The notes: generated from the sequence alone by a model not told the origin. A stretch of 64,000 nt of DNA from Bacteroidales bacterium (GCA_020026275.1 JAHHQQ010000005.1:1-64000); one strand, 5' to 3'. Shown: positions 35,675-45,083, numbered from the stretch's first letter. Numbers and translations are program-made.

Positions 35675-37267
35675 ATGAATACGGCAGTGATTTTGGCTGC
35701 AAGGAAGGAGGCTGACAATGAGGCTCCTTATCCTTTGTTGCCTTTTAATGAAAAGGAGTGCCTGTTGGATAGGATATTGCAGGTCCTTCATGAACTTTTA
35801 TTCGAGAAAATCATTCTCGTCTGCGGCTACAGGCGGGAACTGTTTGAAAAGTATGCTTCCGGTCGGGTGAAGGTACTCTACAATGAAGATTATGCTTTTA
35901 CGGCTTCCATGGCTTCTCTGGCTGTGGCCAGAAACGAAGTGGAAGAGGATTTTCTGTTGCTGGAAGGGGATACTTTCTATGAAAAATCTGTAATTGAAAA
36001 GATGGCCGCATGTAGTCAAGAGGATTGTTTGGCTCTTACTGAAGAGTCCGGAAGCGGCGATGAGGCTTTTGTGGAGACTCGCAACGGCTTTGTCACAAAA
36101 GTGTCCAAAGACCGGCACCAGATGACCCGCTATGACGGGGAAATGTTGGGTCTAATGCGAATTTCATTGCCCACCTACCGGAAAATGCTGGCCATTTGGG
36201 ATGCTTCGTCCAATTTCTACCTGAACTATGAATATGCGTTTTTCGATGCCACGTCTCCGTTGGACCGTCCTTATCTTTTCTTCAAGAATTTGGTATGGGG
36301 AGATGTGGACTCTGCAGGCGATTTCCAGAAACTGAAGAATTATATCTATCCCAAATTGCGTCGGAAGGAAAATCCTTTTGATTATGAGAATCTGCTGTCT
36401 CATGTGCAGACGATTTTCCCGGGCCGGAATCTGGACAATATCCAGATCCGGCAGATAGGTGGCCTTAGCAACAAGAATTTCAAGGTGCAAATCGGTCAGG
36501 ATGCCTATGTCCTGCGCGTGCCGGGGAATGGTGCGGAAGATATGGTGGATCGCAAATTTGAGGAGGCAAACTCCAGCAAGGCTTCAAAACTTGGGATCAA
36601 TCCTGCTGTCCGCTTCTTTGACAGTAGGACTGGTATAAAACTGGTGGATTTCATCTCGGGAGCAGAGACCTTGAACGGCGCCACCATCCAACATCTTCAA
36701 AATCTGGTGCAGGTAGTCCATATCCTGAAGACCTTACATACTTCTAACGTTCGATTTAACAACGACTTCAATGTTTTCCGGGAAATCCTGAACTACGAAC
36801 AGCTGATGAAACGTTCCGGCGCCGTCATGTACGAGGGCTACGATGAAATCCGCGACAAGGTGTTCCGGCTGGAAGATAAGTTGAACGTCTATGGCGTGAC
36901 TTTGACGGCCTGCCACAATGATATGGTGGCAGAAAACTTTGTGAAGTCGGATAGTGGGAAGATTTATCTGATCGACTGGGAGTATTCGGGAATGAATGAT
37001 CCTCATTGGGAATTTGCAGCCTTGTTCTTGGAGAACAGTTTTACCAAGGACAATGAAGATTTCTTCCTGCATCAATACTATGGTGGAGAGATTCCTCCGT
37101 ACACATACGAGAAAATATTTATCTATGGTATTCTGGAAGATGTCCTCTGGTCCATGTGGACTTGTATCAAGGAGAAGGCCGGGGATGATTTCGGATCTTA
37201 TGGAAGGGATCGCTTCAATCGGGCAGTGACCCATCTGAAGCAGATTGGAAATGGAGAGGAAAGATAG
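35675..37267 (+). CDS. licA: LicA-type choline kinase fused to a degenerate nucleotidyltransferase domain
   Basis: 530 residues in two parts. Residues ~1-235 have the nucleotidyltransferase fold (AVILAAR, VCGYRRELFEKY, LLEGDTFYEKSVIEKM), but the NTP signature AAGxGTR is replaced by AARKEADNEAPY, so this half is probably not a working cytidylyltransferase. Residues ~250-530 are a choline/ethanolamine kinase domain: VLRVPGNG, then the catalytic loop His414-Asn415-Asp416 with N420 (CHNDMVAEN) and the metal Asp434 in IDWEYSG. It phosphorylates choline for transfer to surface glycan. It is followed by a transporter gene 9 bases on and by licC. Confidence 0.85.
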   Translation: MNTAVILAARKEADNEAPYPLLPFNEKECLLDRILQVLHELLFEKIILVCGYRRELFEKYASGRVKVLYNEDYAFTASMASLAVARNEVEEDFLLLEGDTFYEKSVIEKMAACSQEDCLALTEESGSGDEAFVETRNGFVTKVSKDRHQMTRYDGEMLGLMRISLPTYRKMLAIWDASSNFYLNYEYAFFDATSPLDRPYLFFKNLVWGDVDSAGDFQKLKNYIYPKLRRKENPFDYENLLSHVQTIFPGRNLDNIQIRQIGGLSNKNFKVQIGQDAYVLRVPGNGAEDMVDRKFEEANSSKASKLGINPAVRFFDSRTGIKLVDFISGAETLNGATIQHLQNLVQVVHILKTLHTSNVRFNNDFNVFREILNYEQLMKRSGAVMYEGYDEIRDKVFRLEDKLNVYGVTLTACHNDMVAENFVKSDSGKIYLIDWEYSGMNDPHWEFAALFLENSFTKDNEDFFLHQYYGGEIPPYTYEKIFIYGILEDVLWSMWTCIKEKAGDDFGSYGRDRFNRAVTHLKQIGNGEER

Positions 37268-37276
37268 GGAGAAGAT

Positions 37277-38251
37277 ATGAAGGCAGATACAATACAGATG
37301 CTGCATAGAGGATATGTATGCGGAATCGGTTCAGGAATGACTTGGGGATTGGATACGGTGTTGATAGGAGTCGCCATGCTGGCCGCTCCGTTTGTGGAGA
37401 ATTCGGTACTGCTTGTGGGGGGATCTTTCATTTGCAGTATGCTCCATGATGTGTTTGCCGCCATCTGGATGCTCATCATCATGGGCATCCAAGGAGAATT
37501 GAAGAATCTGAAAGGGGCCTTGTTTACCCGGGACGGACTGTTCTGCGTGCTGGGTGCCTTGTTTGGTGGCCCGTTGGCCATGACATTCTACATGCTGGCT
37601 ATTGCAAAAGGAGGACCGGCATTGACGGCTGCCGTTACTGCCTGCTATCCTTTGCTGGGATCTGTTCTGGCAGTACTTGTCCTGAAAGAAAAGATGGATT
37701 TCCGGTCTTGGATGGGACTGCTGGTCTGTATCATCGGCATTCTTTTCATTGGTTACACTCCACCGGGAACGCAGAACATCAACATTGTCACTGGTATTCT
37801 GCTGGCGGCTGTCGCCGCAATCGGATGGGCTACAGAGGGTGTGGTCTGTGGATATGGAATGAAATCAGGAAGAGTCAAGCCTCAGATTGCCCTGCTGATA
37901 CGGGAATTGACTTCCGGTATGGTCTATCTGTTGCCAGTTGCACCTGTCATGGTCGGTGGTTTTGATCATCTGGTAGAGGGAACTCAGGCGGTATTTCAGG
38001 ATTGGCATGCCTGGGCAGTGCTGCTTGTGACGGCTCTTATTGGGATGAGTTCCTTTTTCATGTGGTACTCTTCCATTGATCTCATAGGTGCTTCCAAAGC
38101 GCTTTGTCTCAATGTCACTTATTCGTTTTGGGCAGTCGTGTTCACTTTCCTGTTCATGCGGAGTGCCTTGACTGTCAATATCATGGTAGGGTCTCTGATG
38201 GTGGTCGCGGGCGTGGCTCTGGCTACTGTCATCATCAAGAAAAAGAAATGA
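37277..38251 (+). CDS. licB: DMT/EamA-family transporter, probable choline importer LicB
   Basis: 324 residues with about ten hydrophobic helices arranged as two five-helix EamA repeats (second repeat from ~residue 170: GILLAAVAAIGWATEGVVCGYGM). LicB proteins belong to this fold. The call rests on its place between the choline kinase and the CTP:phosphocholine cytidylyltransferase. The stop overlaps the licC start (ATGA). Confidence 0.8.
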   Translation: MKADTIQMLHRGYVCGIGSGMTWGLDTVLIGVAMLAAPFVENSVLLVGGSFICSMLHDVFAAIWMLIIMGIQGELKNLKGALFTRDGLFCVLGALFGGPLAMTFYMLAIAKGGPALTAAVTACYPLLGSVLAVLVLKEKMDFRSWMGLLVCIIGILFIGYTPPGTQNINIVTGILLAAVAAIGWATEGVVCGYGMKSGRVKPQIALLIRELTSGMVYLLPVAPVMVGGFDHLVEGTQAVFQDWHAWAVLLVTALIGMSSFFMWYSSIDLIGASKALCLNVTYSFWAVVFTFLFMRSALTVNIMVGSLMVVAGVALATVIIKKKK

Positions 38252-38952
38252 ATGCAATTATTTTAGCCGCTGGAATGGGGACGAGACTTCGTCCTTTGAC
38301 CAATGATATTCCCAAATGTCTGGTTCCTGTCAATGGGGAGCCGATGGTGGAACGCCAGATTCGGTTTCTGAAGGAGGCCGGCATCGATGACATCACGCTG
38401 GTGTCCGGTTACAGGCGTGAAAAACTGGATTATCTGAAAGAAAAGTATGGGGTCAGTATCGTGTTCAATACTCAATATGAGGTTTGCAACAACATTTGGT
38501 CTCTGTATTCGGTTATGGATCGGTTTTCTGACAGTTACGTTGTGGAAGGAGACGTCTATATGACGGAAAATTGCTTTACCGATCAGTTGGAACATTCCAC
38601 TTATTTCTCTGTCTGGCATGAGGAGCCGGTCAATGAATGGGGACTGGAGGTGGCTGGAGGCAACCGTCTGGAAACCATCAACATCGGTCATGTCCGCGGT
38701 TTTGTCATGTCCGGCATTTCTTATTGGACAGCGGCAGACTGCTCCCGGATTGTAGAGCGGATTCAGGAAATCGTGGCGACCCGTGATTATACCAATCTGT
38801 TTTGGGATCAGGCCATTTTGGAACTTTATCCAGAAATGGACATTCAAGTGAGACGTTTCGACGAACTCCATGAAATTGATACAGAGTTGGAACTTCGTGC
38901 TCTGGAATATTCTCTGTCGGAACAGAAAACCCAGAAGAGTCATGTGCTTTGA
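38248..38952 (+). CDS. licC: LicC-type CTP:phosphocholine cytidylyltransferase
   Basis: 234 residues from ATG 38248, which overlaps the licB stop by 4 bases. The intact nucleotidyltransferase signature LAAGMGTRLRPLTNDIPKCLVPV is present in its key parts (AAGMGTRLRP, then PKCLVPV). VSGYRREKLDYLKEKYGV and VVEGDVYM supply the metal Asp. It makes CDP-choline from CTP and phosphocholine. No LicD transferase is in the window. The enclosing frame extends far upstream through licB in another frame; that part is not coding. Confidence 0.88.
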   Translation: MNAIILAAGMGTRLRPLTNDIPKCLVPVNGEPMVERQIRFLKEAGIDDITLVSGYRREKLDYLKEKYGVSIVFNTQYEVCNNIWSLYSVMDRFSDSYVVEGDVYMTENCFTDQLEHSTYFSVWHEEPVNEWGLEVAGGNRLETINIGHVRGFVMSGISYWTAADCSRIVERIQEIVATRDYTNLFWDQAILELYPEMDIQVRRFDELHEIDTELELRALEYSLSEQKTQKSHVL

Positions 38953-39120
38953 TTCATATTAGGCGGACGGCACTGGACTTGTCCAGTTTGCGGAATCATC
39001 ACGACAAGGACCTCAATGTCGCTTGCAATATCAAGGAATAATGGTCTGAAGACCCTGCGAACATGGGAATGTAAAGCCTGTGGACCGTCCAACAGGGGGA
39101 GGGACGACCTGGTGTCCTGG
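38950..39120 (+). pseudogene. TnpB (IS200/IS605 OrfB) C-terminal relic
   Basis: Right after licC, one frame reads WTCPVCG (38974-38994). A neighbouring frame reads NHHDKDLNVACNIKE (38994-39038, stop 39039-39041). Joined by a one-base shift they give the C-x2-C zinc finger plus HDRDxNAAxNI RuvC-III motif of TnpB transposon nucleases. Downstream bases still resemble the tail (GLKTL, GNVKPVDRP in shifted frames). No N-terminal part exists here, so this is the decayed 3' end of an element. It may mark how the lic genes arrived. Confidence 0.65.
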
Positions 39121-39220
39121 ATATCAGTGACGGGAAGAAGCAGGAAAAAAGAAGAGATGTTTGTGTCTCAGAAGCCACTGATTCTTTAGCTTAGTGGTAG
39201 CTTACATACAATAATGTGAT

Positions 39221-39228
39221 TATATTTG
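39221..39228 (+). promoter_or_regulatory. -7 element for the FAD/Fe-S oxidoreductase gene
   Basis: TATATTTG, a perfect TAnnTTTG match, 82 bases before the start codon. The rest of the gap from the TnpB relic holds nothing else clear. Confidence 0.5.
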
Positions 39229-39310
39229 CAGCGAAAAAATTTAATAACCAGGAACTGACCGTCCGAGATTATCTTGAAAAAGGACGGTAGATTCGTATAA
39301 TTGATTGGAT

Positions 39311-42184
39311 ATGTTGGACTTACATATTGATGGAGAAGTCTGCCAGGACAAGCTCCACCAAATCATCTATGCTACTGACGCTTCCGTGTACAGAGAAATT
39401 CCGGAGGCGGTCGTCTATCCTAAAGACAAGGAAGATATTCGTAAAATTGTGAATTTCGCCCGGGAAAAGGGACATTATCTCATTCCGCGTGCTGGCGGCA
39501 CTTCATTGGCAGGTCAAGTTGTCGGAAGCGGAATGGTGGTCGACGTTTCCCGTCATATGAACAAGATACTGGAAATCAATGAGAAGGAAAGATGGGTGAG
39601 GGTGCAGCCGGGCGTTGTGCTCGATGAACTGAACCTGTTCTGCAAGCCTTATGGACTGTTCTTCGGTCCGGAGACCTCCACTTCCAACCGCTGTTGTCTG
39701 GGAGGTATGGTGGGCAACAACTCCTGCGGTTCCCATTCACTGGTGTATGGAAGTACCAGAAATCATCTCCTGGAGGCGAAGGTCATCTTGAGCGATGGCA
39801 GCGAGGCCGTATTCAAGCATCTGACCGATGAAGAATTCGAGGAGAAGCTGAATCTCCAGAATTTCGAAGGGGAAATCTACCGAAAACTGAATATCTTGCT
39901 CACCAACGAAGAGAACCGTCAGGAGATCCTGAACGGTTTCCCGGACAGGAAACTGACCCGTCGCAACACCGGTTATGCCCTGGATGAACTGCTGGGGGAG
40001 AAGAACCTCTGCAAATTGCTGGCAGGTTCTGAAGGTACGCTTTCCTTTGTCTATGAAATCAAATTGAACCTCTTGCCGCTTCCTCCAAAGGAGAAGGCGG
40101 TGATTGTGGTGCATCACGATAGTCTGAACGAGTCTTTCTACGCCAACTTGGTGTGCCTGGAACACAATCCGGTGGCAGTGGAACTGATGGACGGTACTAT
40201 CCTGGAACTGAGCAAGCAGAATATCGGCCAGAGCAAAAACCGTTTCTTCGTCAAGGGAGATCCGGCTGCCATTCTGGTAGTGGAACTGGCAGAGGAGACC
40301 CGTGAGGCGCTGGATACCAAGGCCAATGCCATCATTGAAGACTTGAAAGCGCACGGCTATGGCTATGCCTATCCGATTCTCTATGGTGACGATATTCCGA
40401 AAGTATGGAATTTACGCAAGGCAGGTCTGGGGCTGTTGTCAGGTATTCCGGGAAGTGCCAAGCCGGTGGCGCTCATGGAAGATACCGCAGTACTGCCGGA
40501 GAGATTGCCTGACTATGTGGCTGAAATCCAGCAGATGCTCAAAGGATACGGCCTGAAATGCGTCTATTTCGCCCACATTGCAACCGGAGAGCTGCACATG
40601 AGGCCGATCCTGAATCTGAAGGAGGCTCGCGACATTGAACTTTTCCGCAAGGTGGGACACGATGTGGCCTGCATTGTCAAGAAGCATCACGGTTCGTTGA
40701 GCGGTGAGCACGGAGACGGCCGTCTGCGTGGCGAGTTCATCCCGATCATCATCGGTGAGCGCAACTATGAACTGCTCAAGGAAGTGAAGGACATCTTTGA
40801 CCCGCAGTGCATCTTCAACAAGGGCAAGATTGTGAACACTCCGCCAATGGACAAGTTCTTCCGCAATGCGCCGGACCATCTGGCAGGGGTGAAGACCTAT
40901 TTCGACTACAGCAAGCAGAAGGGCTGGATGTGTGCCATCGAGCAGTGCAACGGTTCGGCAGACTGCCGCAAGTCCAATGCGTTCGGCAATACGATGTGTC
41001 CGTCCTTCCGTGTCTACCGTGATGAGAAGAATTCGACCCGTGCCCGTTCCAATGTGCTGCGTGAGCTGTTCCAGCATCCTCAGTCCAAGGAAATCTTTGA
41101 CCAGCCGGAGATCATGGAGGCGCTCGACACTTGTTTGAGCTGCAAGGCTTGCAAGGCAGAGTGCCCGTCCAATGTGGACATGGCCCGTTACAAGTCAGAG
41201 TATCTCCAGCATCATTACGATGTGTCCCGTTTCTCCCTGAGGTCCTTCCTGTTCGCCAACTACACCCGGATCCAGAAGCTGGGCGCTCTGGTGCCGCACC
41301 TCTACAATGCGGTCGCCAGCAATGTGCTGACTTCTTCCCTGATGAAGAAAATGCTCAATTTCGCGCCGGAGAGAAGCATTCCGCGTATCTACAAGACCAC
41401 GCTGCGGAAATGGGCGAAGGGCAACCAGAAGCCGGATGGACATTTCCCGAATGGGGAAATCTACCTGTTTGCGGACGAGTTCACCAATTATCTGGATGTG
41501 GAGATCGGCATCGACTTCATCCGTCTGCTCAACGCTCTGGGCTACAAGGTCATCATTCCGGAGCACGTGGAAAGCGGCCGTACCGAGATTTCAAAGGGTT
41601 TCTTGAAGAAGGCCCGTGTGGATGCACGCAAGAATGTGGAGCTGCTCTATGACCTGATTTCCGAAGACAAGCCGCTGGTGGGCATCGAACCTTCCTGTAT
41701 CCTGTCTTTCCGGGACGAGTATCCTGATCTGGTCGGAGACGACCTCAAGGAAAAGGCCACCGCCCTGTCCAAGAATGTGTTCCTCTACGATGAGTTCATC
41801 GTCCGTGAAATGAACAAAGGCAAGATCTCTGCGGACCAGTTCACCGATGCGCCGCTCAACATCAAACTTCACGGCCACTGCCATCAGAAGTCACTGGCTT
41901 CCGTCAAACCATCCGAAATCATGTTGTCTCTTCCGAGAAATTATCATGTGGATGTCATTCCGTCCGGTTGCTGTGGCATGGCAGGTTCCTTCGGATATGA
42001 GAAGGAACATTATCAGATGTCCATGGACATCGGTAACATGGTCTTGTTCCCGACCATCCGCCAGGCTCCTGCGGAGACCGTCATTTCGGCTCCGGGTACC
42101 AGCTGTCGCCAGCAGATTAAGGATGGTACTGGAAGGACCGCTTACCATCCGGTCCACCTCTTGTACAAGGCATTGAAGAAATAA
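39311..42184 (+). CDS. FAD-linked oxidase / Fe-S fusion protein (D-lactate dehydrogenase-like)
   Basis: 957 residues from ATG 39311. The N-terminal half is a PCMH-type FAD-binding domain (VVYPKDKEDIRKIV, PRAGGTSLAGQ, SNRCCLGGMVGNNSCGSHS) and an FAD-oxidase C domain with SGEHGDGRLRGEF. Next is a Cys-rich segment (CAIEQCNGSADC) and a ferredoxin-like motif C608-x2-C-x2-C-x3-CP (CLSCKACKAECP). The C-terminus has two CCG domains (GHCHQKSLA, SGCCGMAGSFGYEKEHY). GlcD-GlcF-like fusions of this size oxidise D-lactate or related 2-hydroxy acids and pass electrons to quinone or other Fe-S carriers. Residues ~708-716 (DGHFPNGE) are encoded by a copy of the dispersed palindrome. Confidence 0.9.
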   Translation: MLDLHIDGEVCQDKLHQIIYATDASVYREIPEAVVYPKDKEDIRKIVNFAREKGHYLIPRAGGTSLAGQVVGSGMVVDVSRHMNKILEINEKERWVRVQPGVVLDELNLFCKPYGLFFGPETSTSNRCCLGGMVGNNSCGSHSLVYGSTRNHLLEAKVILSDGSEAVFKHLTDEEFEEKLNLQNFEGEIYRKLNILLTNEENRQEILNGFPDRKLTRRNTGYALDELLGEKNLCKLLAGSEGTLSFVYEIKLNLLPLPPKEKAVIVVHHDSLNESFYANLVCLEHNPVAVELMDGTILELSKQNIGQSKNRFFVKGDPAAILVVELAEETREALDTKANAIIEDLKAHGYGYAYPILYGDDIPKVWNLRKAGLGLLSGIPGSAKPVALMEDTAVLPERLPDYVAEIQQMLKGYGLKCVYFAHIATGELHMRPILNLKEARDIELFRKVGHDVACIVKKHHGSLSGEHGDGRLRGEFIPIIIGERNYELLKEVKDIFDPQCIFNKGKIVNTPPMDKFFRNAPDHLAGVKTYFDYSKQKGWMCAIEQCNGSADCRKSNAFGNTMCPSFRVYRDEKNSTRARSNVLRELFQHPQSKEIFDQPEIMEALDTCLSCKACKAECPSNVDMARYKSEYLQHHYDVSRFSLRSFLFANYTRIQKLGALVPHLYNAVASNVLTSSLMKKMLNFAPERSIPRIYKTTLRKWAKGNQKPDGHFPNGEIYLFADEFTNYLDVEIGIDFIRLLNALGYKVIIPEHVESGRTEISKGFLKKARVDARKNVELLYDLISEDKPLVGIEPSCILSFRDEYPDLVGDDLKEKATALSKNVFLYDEFIVREMNKGKISADQFTDAPLNIKLHGHCHQKSLASVKPSEIMLSLPRNYHVDVIPSGCCGMAGSFGYEKEHYQMSMDIGNMVLFPTIRQAPAETVISAPGTSCRQQIKDGTGRTAYHPVHLLYKALKK
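41434..41460. repeat. Palindromic repeat copy inside a coding sequence
   Basis: GGACATTTCCCGAATGGGG (41437-41455) plus AAAT forms the complete dyad ATTTCCC-GAAT-GGGGAAAT. It is in frame between the Fe-S part and a CCG domain of the oxidoreductase, encoding DGHFPNGEI. Confidence 0.6.
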
Positions 42185-42255
42185 TTTTGATTTGGTTCTG
42201 GAAGTGTATAATTTTGTGACTGGATGATTGTGGTAAGTCATTAAATTATAGCAAA

Positions 42256-43932
42256 TTGAGATTTTTTCTGAAATATTTTCCGCTCATTGTTTTGTCTGTC
42301 GCGTGTGCATGGACTGGAACTGCCAGAACTTGTGCCGGAGCAGGAGACAATGGAGTTTCCGACAAACTATGCTGGCAGGTCTCGATGAATGGTGTCGGGG
42401 CAAGCCGGCATTCTTTGCCTTTTTGGGCGGTTGCGAACAAGCGGGGAATCGTGCCCAATGCCAGTGGTGGTTTCATGACGGCCGGGATCTGGTATGATCG
42501 GGGATTTCAGAGTTCCAATTGGCATTTGCATCTGGGCTTGAAAATGAGTGCTTCTGCAATCGGAGAGAGTTGTGCGAAGGTTTATGCCGCTCCGATGATT
42601 CATGGCCGGCCTGGTTTCGGGGCGGTGGAGAAGAGCATTCTGCCGGCAAGGCTTCCTGTTACACGTTCTGTCGGTTCTCTGGTTACGCATATGATTCCAC
42701 AGCTGGCCAATGTTTCATGGGACGGGATGGTGACTCGGCATCAGAGAGGTTTGATTTGGAATGGGGTACTGAATGAGTTCTATTTCGGTCTGGGTTGGAA
42801 AGCGCTTCGATGGGACGTGGGGATGATTGATCGGAAAGGCGATTATGAAGGACTTTCCTTGTCTGATGGAAATGTTGTATGGTCGGGCAATGCGCGTTCT
42901 CTGCCAGGCTGTTGCTTGTCTTTGGACTGGGTGGAAGTGCCTGGTACGCGGGGAATTTGGTCGCTTCGAGCACATTGGGGCGATTATCAGACTATGGACA
43001 GCCGCTATGTCCGTCGTGCTCTGCTGCACAACAAGAGTTTTGATTTTCGTTTTCGTCTGCATCCGAGGGTCTATTTCACGATTGGTCTGGAACATTTTTC
43101 ATTATGGGCAGGCACTTCTCCACTTTATGGTCCTCAGCCGGACAAATTCAGTGATTATGTCAAGGTGGTGTTGGGAAAGAGTGGAGACAAAGAGGCCACG
43201 GCAAGTGATCAGATCAATGTTCTGGGGGATCATCGAGGACGAGAGATTGTACGGGTGGACTGGTATGCCGATCGCTTTCGCCTGACTTTCGCTCATGATA
43301 TCCCTTTTGATGACGGCTCCGGTATGGGGCTTCAGAATTTCCCGGATGGAGTGAACACCATTCATCTTTCGTTCAACGATCGCAAGAGATGGGTGAGCGA
43401 TATATTGTATGAATTGGTCTATACCAAATGTCAGTCGGGGCCGGCACACGACCGGCCTGCCACTCCCGAAGAACTGGAGCAGCATCCGGACCGGCCTTTT
43501 ATTGTCCAGGGGGGAGCTGATAATTATTTCAACAATGGAGAATATCGGAGCGGTTGGACCTATTTTGGCAAGACGATCGGCCTTCCTTTGTTTACACCTG
43601 CTCCGATTGATTCAGACGGAATGATTCTGGGGGTTGTGAACAATCGGGTAATTGCCCATCATGTCGGCTTGGAAGGTTGTTTCTTACGTTCTTGTCCGTA
43701 CCGTTTCAAAGCAACTTACAGTCGAAATTACGGTAAATATTATCAGTCTGTGGATCTGTTCGATTCGATACCTTGGCAGCTTTCTTTGGGGCTGGAAGTG
43801 ACGACACCAACCTTGTTCCGCCGTTTCCCGATAAGGATATCACTGGGATTCTATGGGGATGTCGGCGAACTCTATGTGAATAATTTCGGGATGACTCTCT
43901 GTCTGTCTTATGGCGGAAGTTTCCGAAAATGA
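42256..43932 (+). CDS. Capsule assembly protein, Wzi family
   Basis: 558 residues. The start is TTG 42256, because it gives a clean signal peptide (MRFFLKYFPLIVLSVACAWTG) and no ATG exists before the conserved part. The mature protein is a Wzi-type 18-strand outer membrane barrel: WHLHLGLKMSAS, YFGLGWKALRWDVGMIDRKG and ending LGFYGDVGELYVNNFGMTLCLSYG. Wzi anchors capsule at the cell surface. It follows the oxidoreductase by 71 bases, and its partner capsule genes may be the epimerases at 30-35 kb. Confidence 0.85.
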   Translation: MRFFLKYFPLIVLSVACAWTGTARTCAGAGDNGVSDKLCWQVSMNGVGASRHSLPFWAVANKRGIVPNASGGFMTAGIWYDRGFQSSNWHLHLGLKMSASAIGESCAKVYAAPMIHGRPGFGAVEKSILPARLPVTRSVGSLVTHMIPQLANVSWDGMVTRHQRGLIWNGVLNEFYFGLGWKALRWDVGMIDRKGDYEGLSLSDGNVVWSGNARSLPGCCLSLDWVEVPGTRGIWSLRAHWGDYQTMDSRYVRRALLHNKSFDFRFRLHPRVYFTIGLEHFSLWAGTSPLYGPQPDKFSDYVKVVLGKSGDKEATASDQINVLGDHRGREIVRVDWYADRFRLTFAHDIPFDDGSGMGLQNFPDGVNTIHLSFNDRKRWVSDILYELVYTKCQSGPAHDRPATPEELEQHPDRPFIVQGGADNYFNNGEYRSGWTYFGKTIGLPLFTPAPIDSDGMILGVVNNRVIAHHVGLEGCFLRSCPYRFKATYSRNYGKYYQSVDLFDSIPWQLSLGLEVTTPTLFRRFPIRISLGFYGDVGELYVNNFGMTLCLSYGGSFRK

Positions 43933-43940
43933 TCGGTTGG

Positions 43941-45083
43941 TTATAGCCAGAAGGCGATTCTGGCTTGGAGCATATGGAGGTCTCCAGCACCGAGTGGTGA
44001 GTGCTGGTCTAGATTGACCCAAGAATAGATCAGACGGGAACTCACATGCTTGTTGAATTGGTAGGTGAGGCCGACGGATACGTCTTGCATATTTCCTCCA
44101 AACAGGTTGGCTTTGGAGTCGTTCAGGTCACTGATGTTGTATCTTGCGATCAGCTGGAGCGCTTTGGGCTGGAGAGGGGCAGAAGGGACTGCTTCAGAGA
44201 AGTCGTAGCCATAGCCTGTCCCCAAAATCATGTAGCCGCCTTGGAGATAGCCGCCATGCGTGCGTAAATTCTTTCCTTCGGCACGTCGGGTCATGCTGAA
44301 CAAATATTCACCTTGGAACATCCATTTTCCCATGACCATGAGGAATTCGGCATTGGCCTGAATCTGGTTCCGGGCATTGTCAATGGAGAGATACTGGTAG
44401 TCTGGAGAGGCGAGGCCGGTGACACCGGTGCTGGAAAAGGTGATGTTGCTGATGCCGGTTTCGGTGTCCTGGTCCGGTTTGCGGTAGAGGACGGAAGTGC
44501 CGATCTGGAGCAGCTTGGTGTCTTCGGTGAAGGGACGGTACACTGCACGGCCGGAGAAATTGTAGCCCTGGCGCAGTGAACGGTTGATGTTGCCGATGTT
44601 GTCCCCGGCAAAGGCGTTGAGGGAGACGTAATATTTGGAAGCGCTCTTGAGATAGACCATTCCGATATGCCTTCCGAAATAGAGGAGGCTGGTGCTGTTG
44701 GCGCAGTTGATGAATTGGTAGTCGTAGGTACTCACTGCCGGGTCAATGCCGAAGGCGTTGAGCATATGTCCGAAACGGAGATAATGGCCGTTTTTGCTAT
44801 ATTGGAGGAAGGTGTCTTTCATTCCCAGCCGGTTGCCATCATAGCCGACATCGATTCTCATGAACCAGTCTCCGTATGTGGCTGTTCCGGTCAGCCGCAG
44901 GTCTGTTATGTTGGCTTGGTGATGAAGGGTGTCTGTGTCGTTGAAATAACCGATTCCATCCAGAATGAAGCGTCCGCCAATCTTGGTGGCAAGCTTTTCT
45001 TGAGGTGCGGCAGTTGGTTGCTGGGCATCAGCCAGGTGGCAATTGATCAGACTGAGAAGGGCCAGTATTGCAAAGCGTTTCAT
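43941..45083 (-). CDS. OprO/P-type outer membrane porin, second copy
   Basis: 380 residues from ATG 45083 (MKRFAILALLSLINCHLADAQ signal; a longer upstream frame lacks a signal). Landmarks parallel the porin at 28621: GGRFILDGIGYFNDTDTLHHQ, WFMRIDVGYDGNRLGMKDTFLQY, LRFGHMLNAFGIDPAVSTYDYQF, ending LQARIAFWL. It is convergent with wzi (8-base gap). The two porins are distant paralogues. Confidence 0.85.
   Translation of the reverse strand: MKRFAILALLSLINCHLADAQQPTAAPQEKLATKIGGRFILDGIGYFNDTDTLHHQANITDLRLTGTATYGDWFMRIDVGYDGNRLGMKDTFLQYSKNGHYLRFGHMLNAFGIDPAVSTYDYQFINCANSTSLLYFGRHIGMVYLKSASKYYVSLNAFAGDNIGNINRSLRQGYNFSGRAVYRPFTEDTKLLQIGTSVLYRKPDQDTETGISNITFSSTGVTGLASPDYQYLSIDNARNQIQANAEFLMVMGKWMFQGEYLFSMTRRAEGKNLRTHGGYLQGGYMILGTGYGYDFSEAVPSAPLQPKALQLIARYNISDLNDSKANLFGGNMQDVSVGLTYQFNKHVSSRLIYSWVNLDQHSPLGAGDLHMLQARIAFWL

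Noticed and set aside
38104..38247. Upstream in-frame extension of licC
   Set aside because: It overlaps licB in another frame and lacks the family N-terminus; the ATG at 38248 gives LicC's normal start.
39185..39205. TTAGCTTAGTGGTAGCTTA, resembling a tRNA D-arm
   Set aside because: No acceptor, anticodon or T-arm can be built around it.
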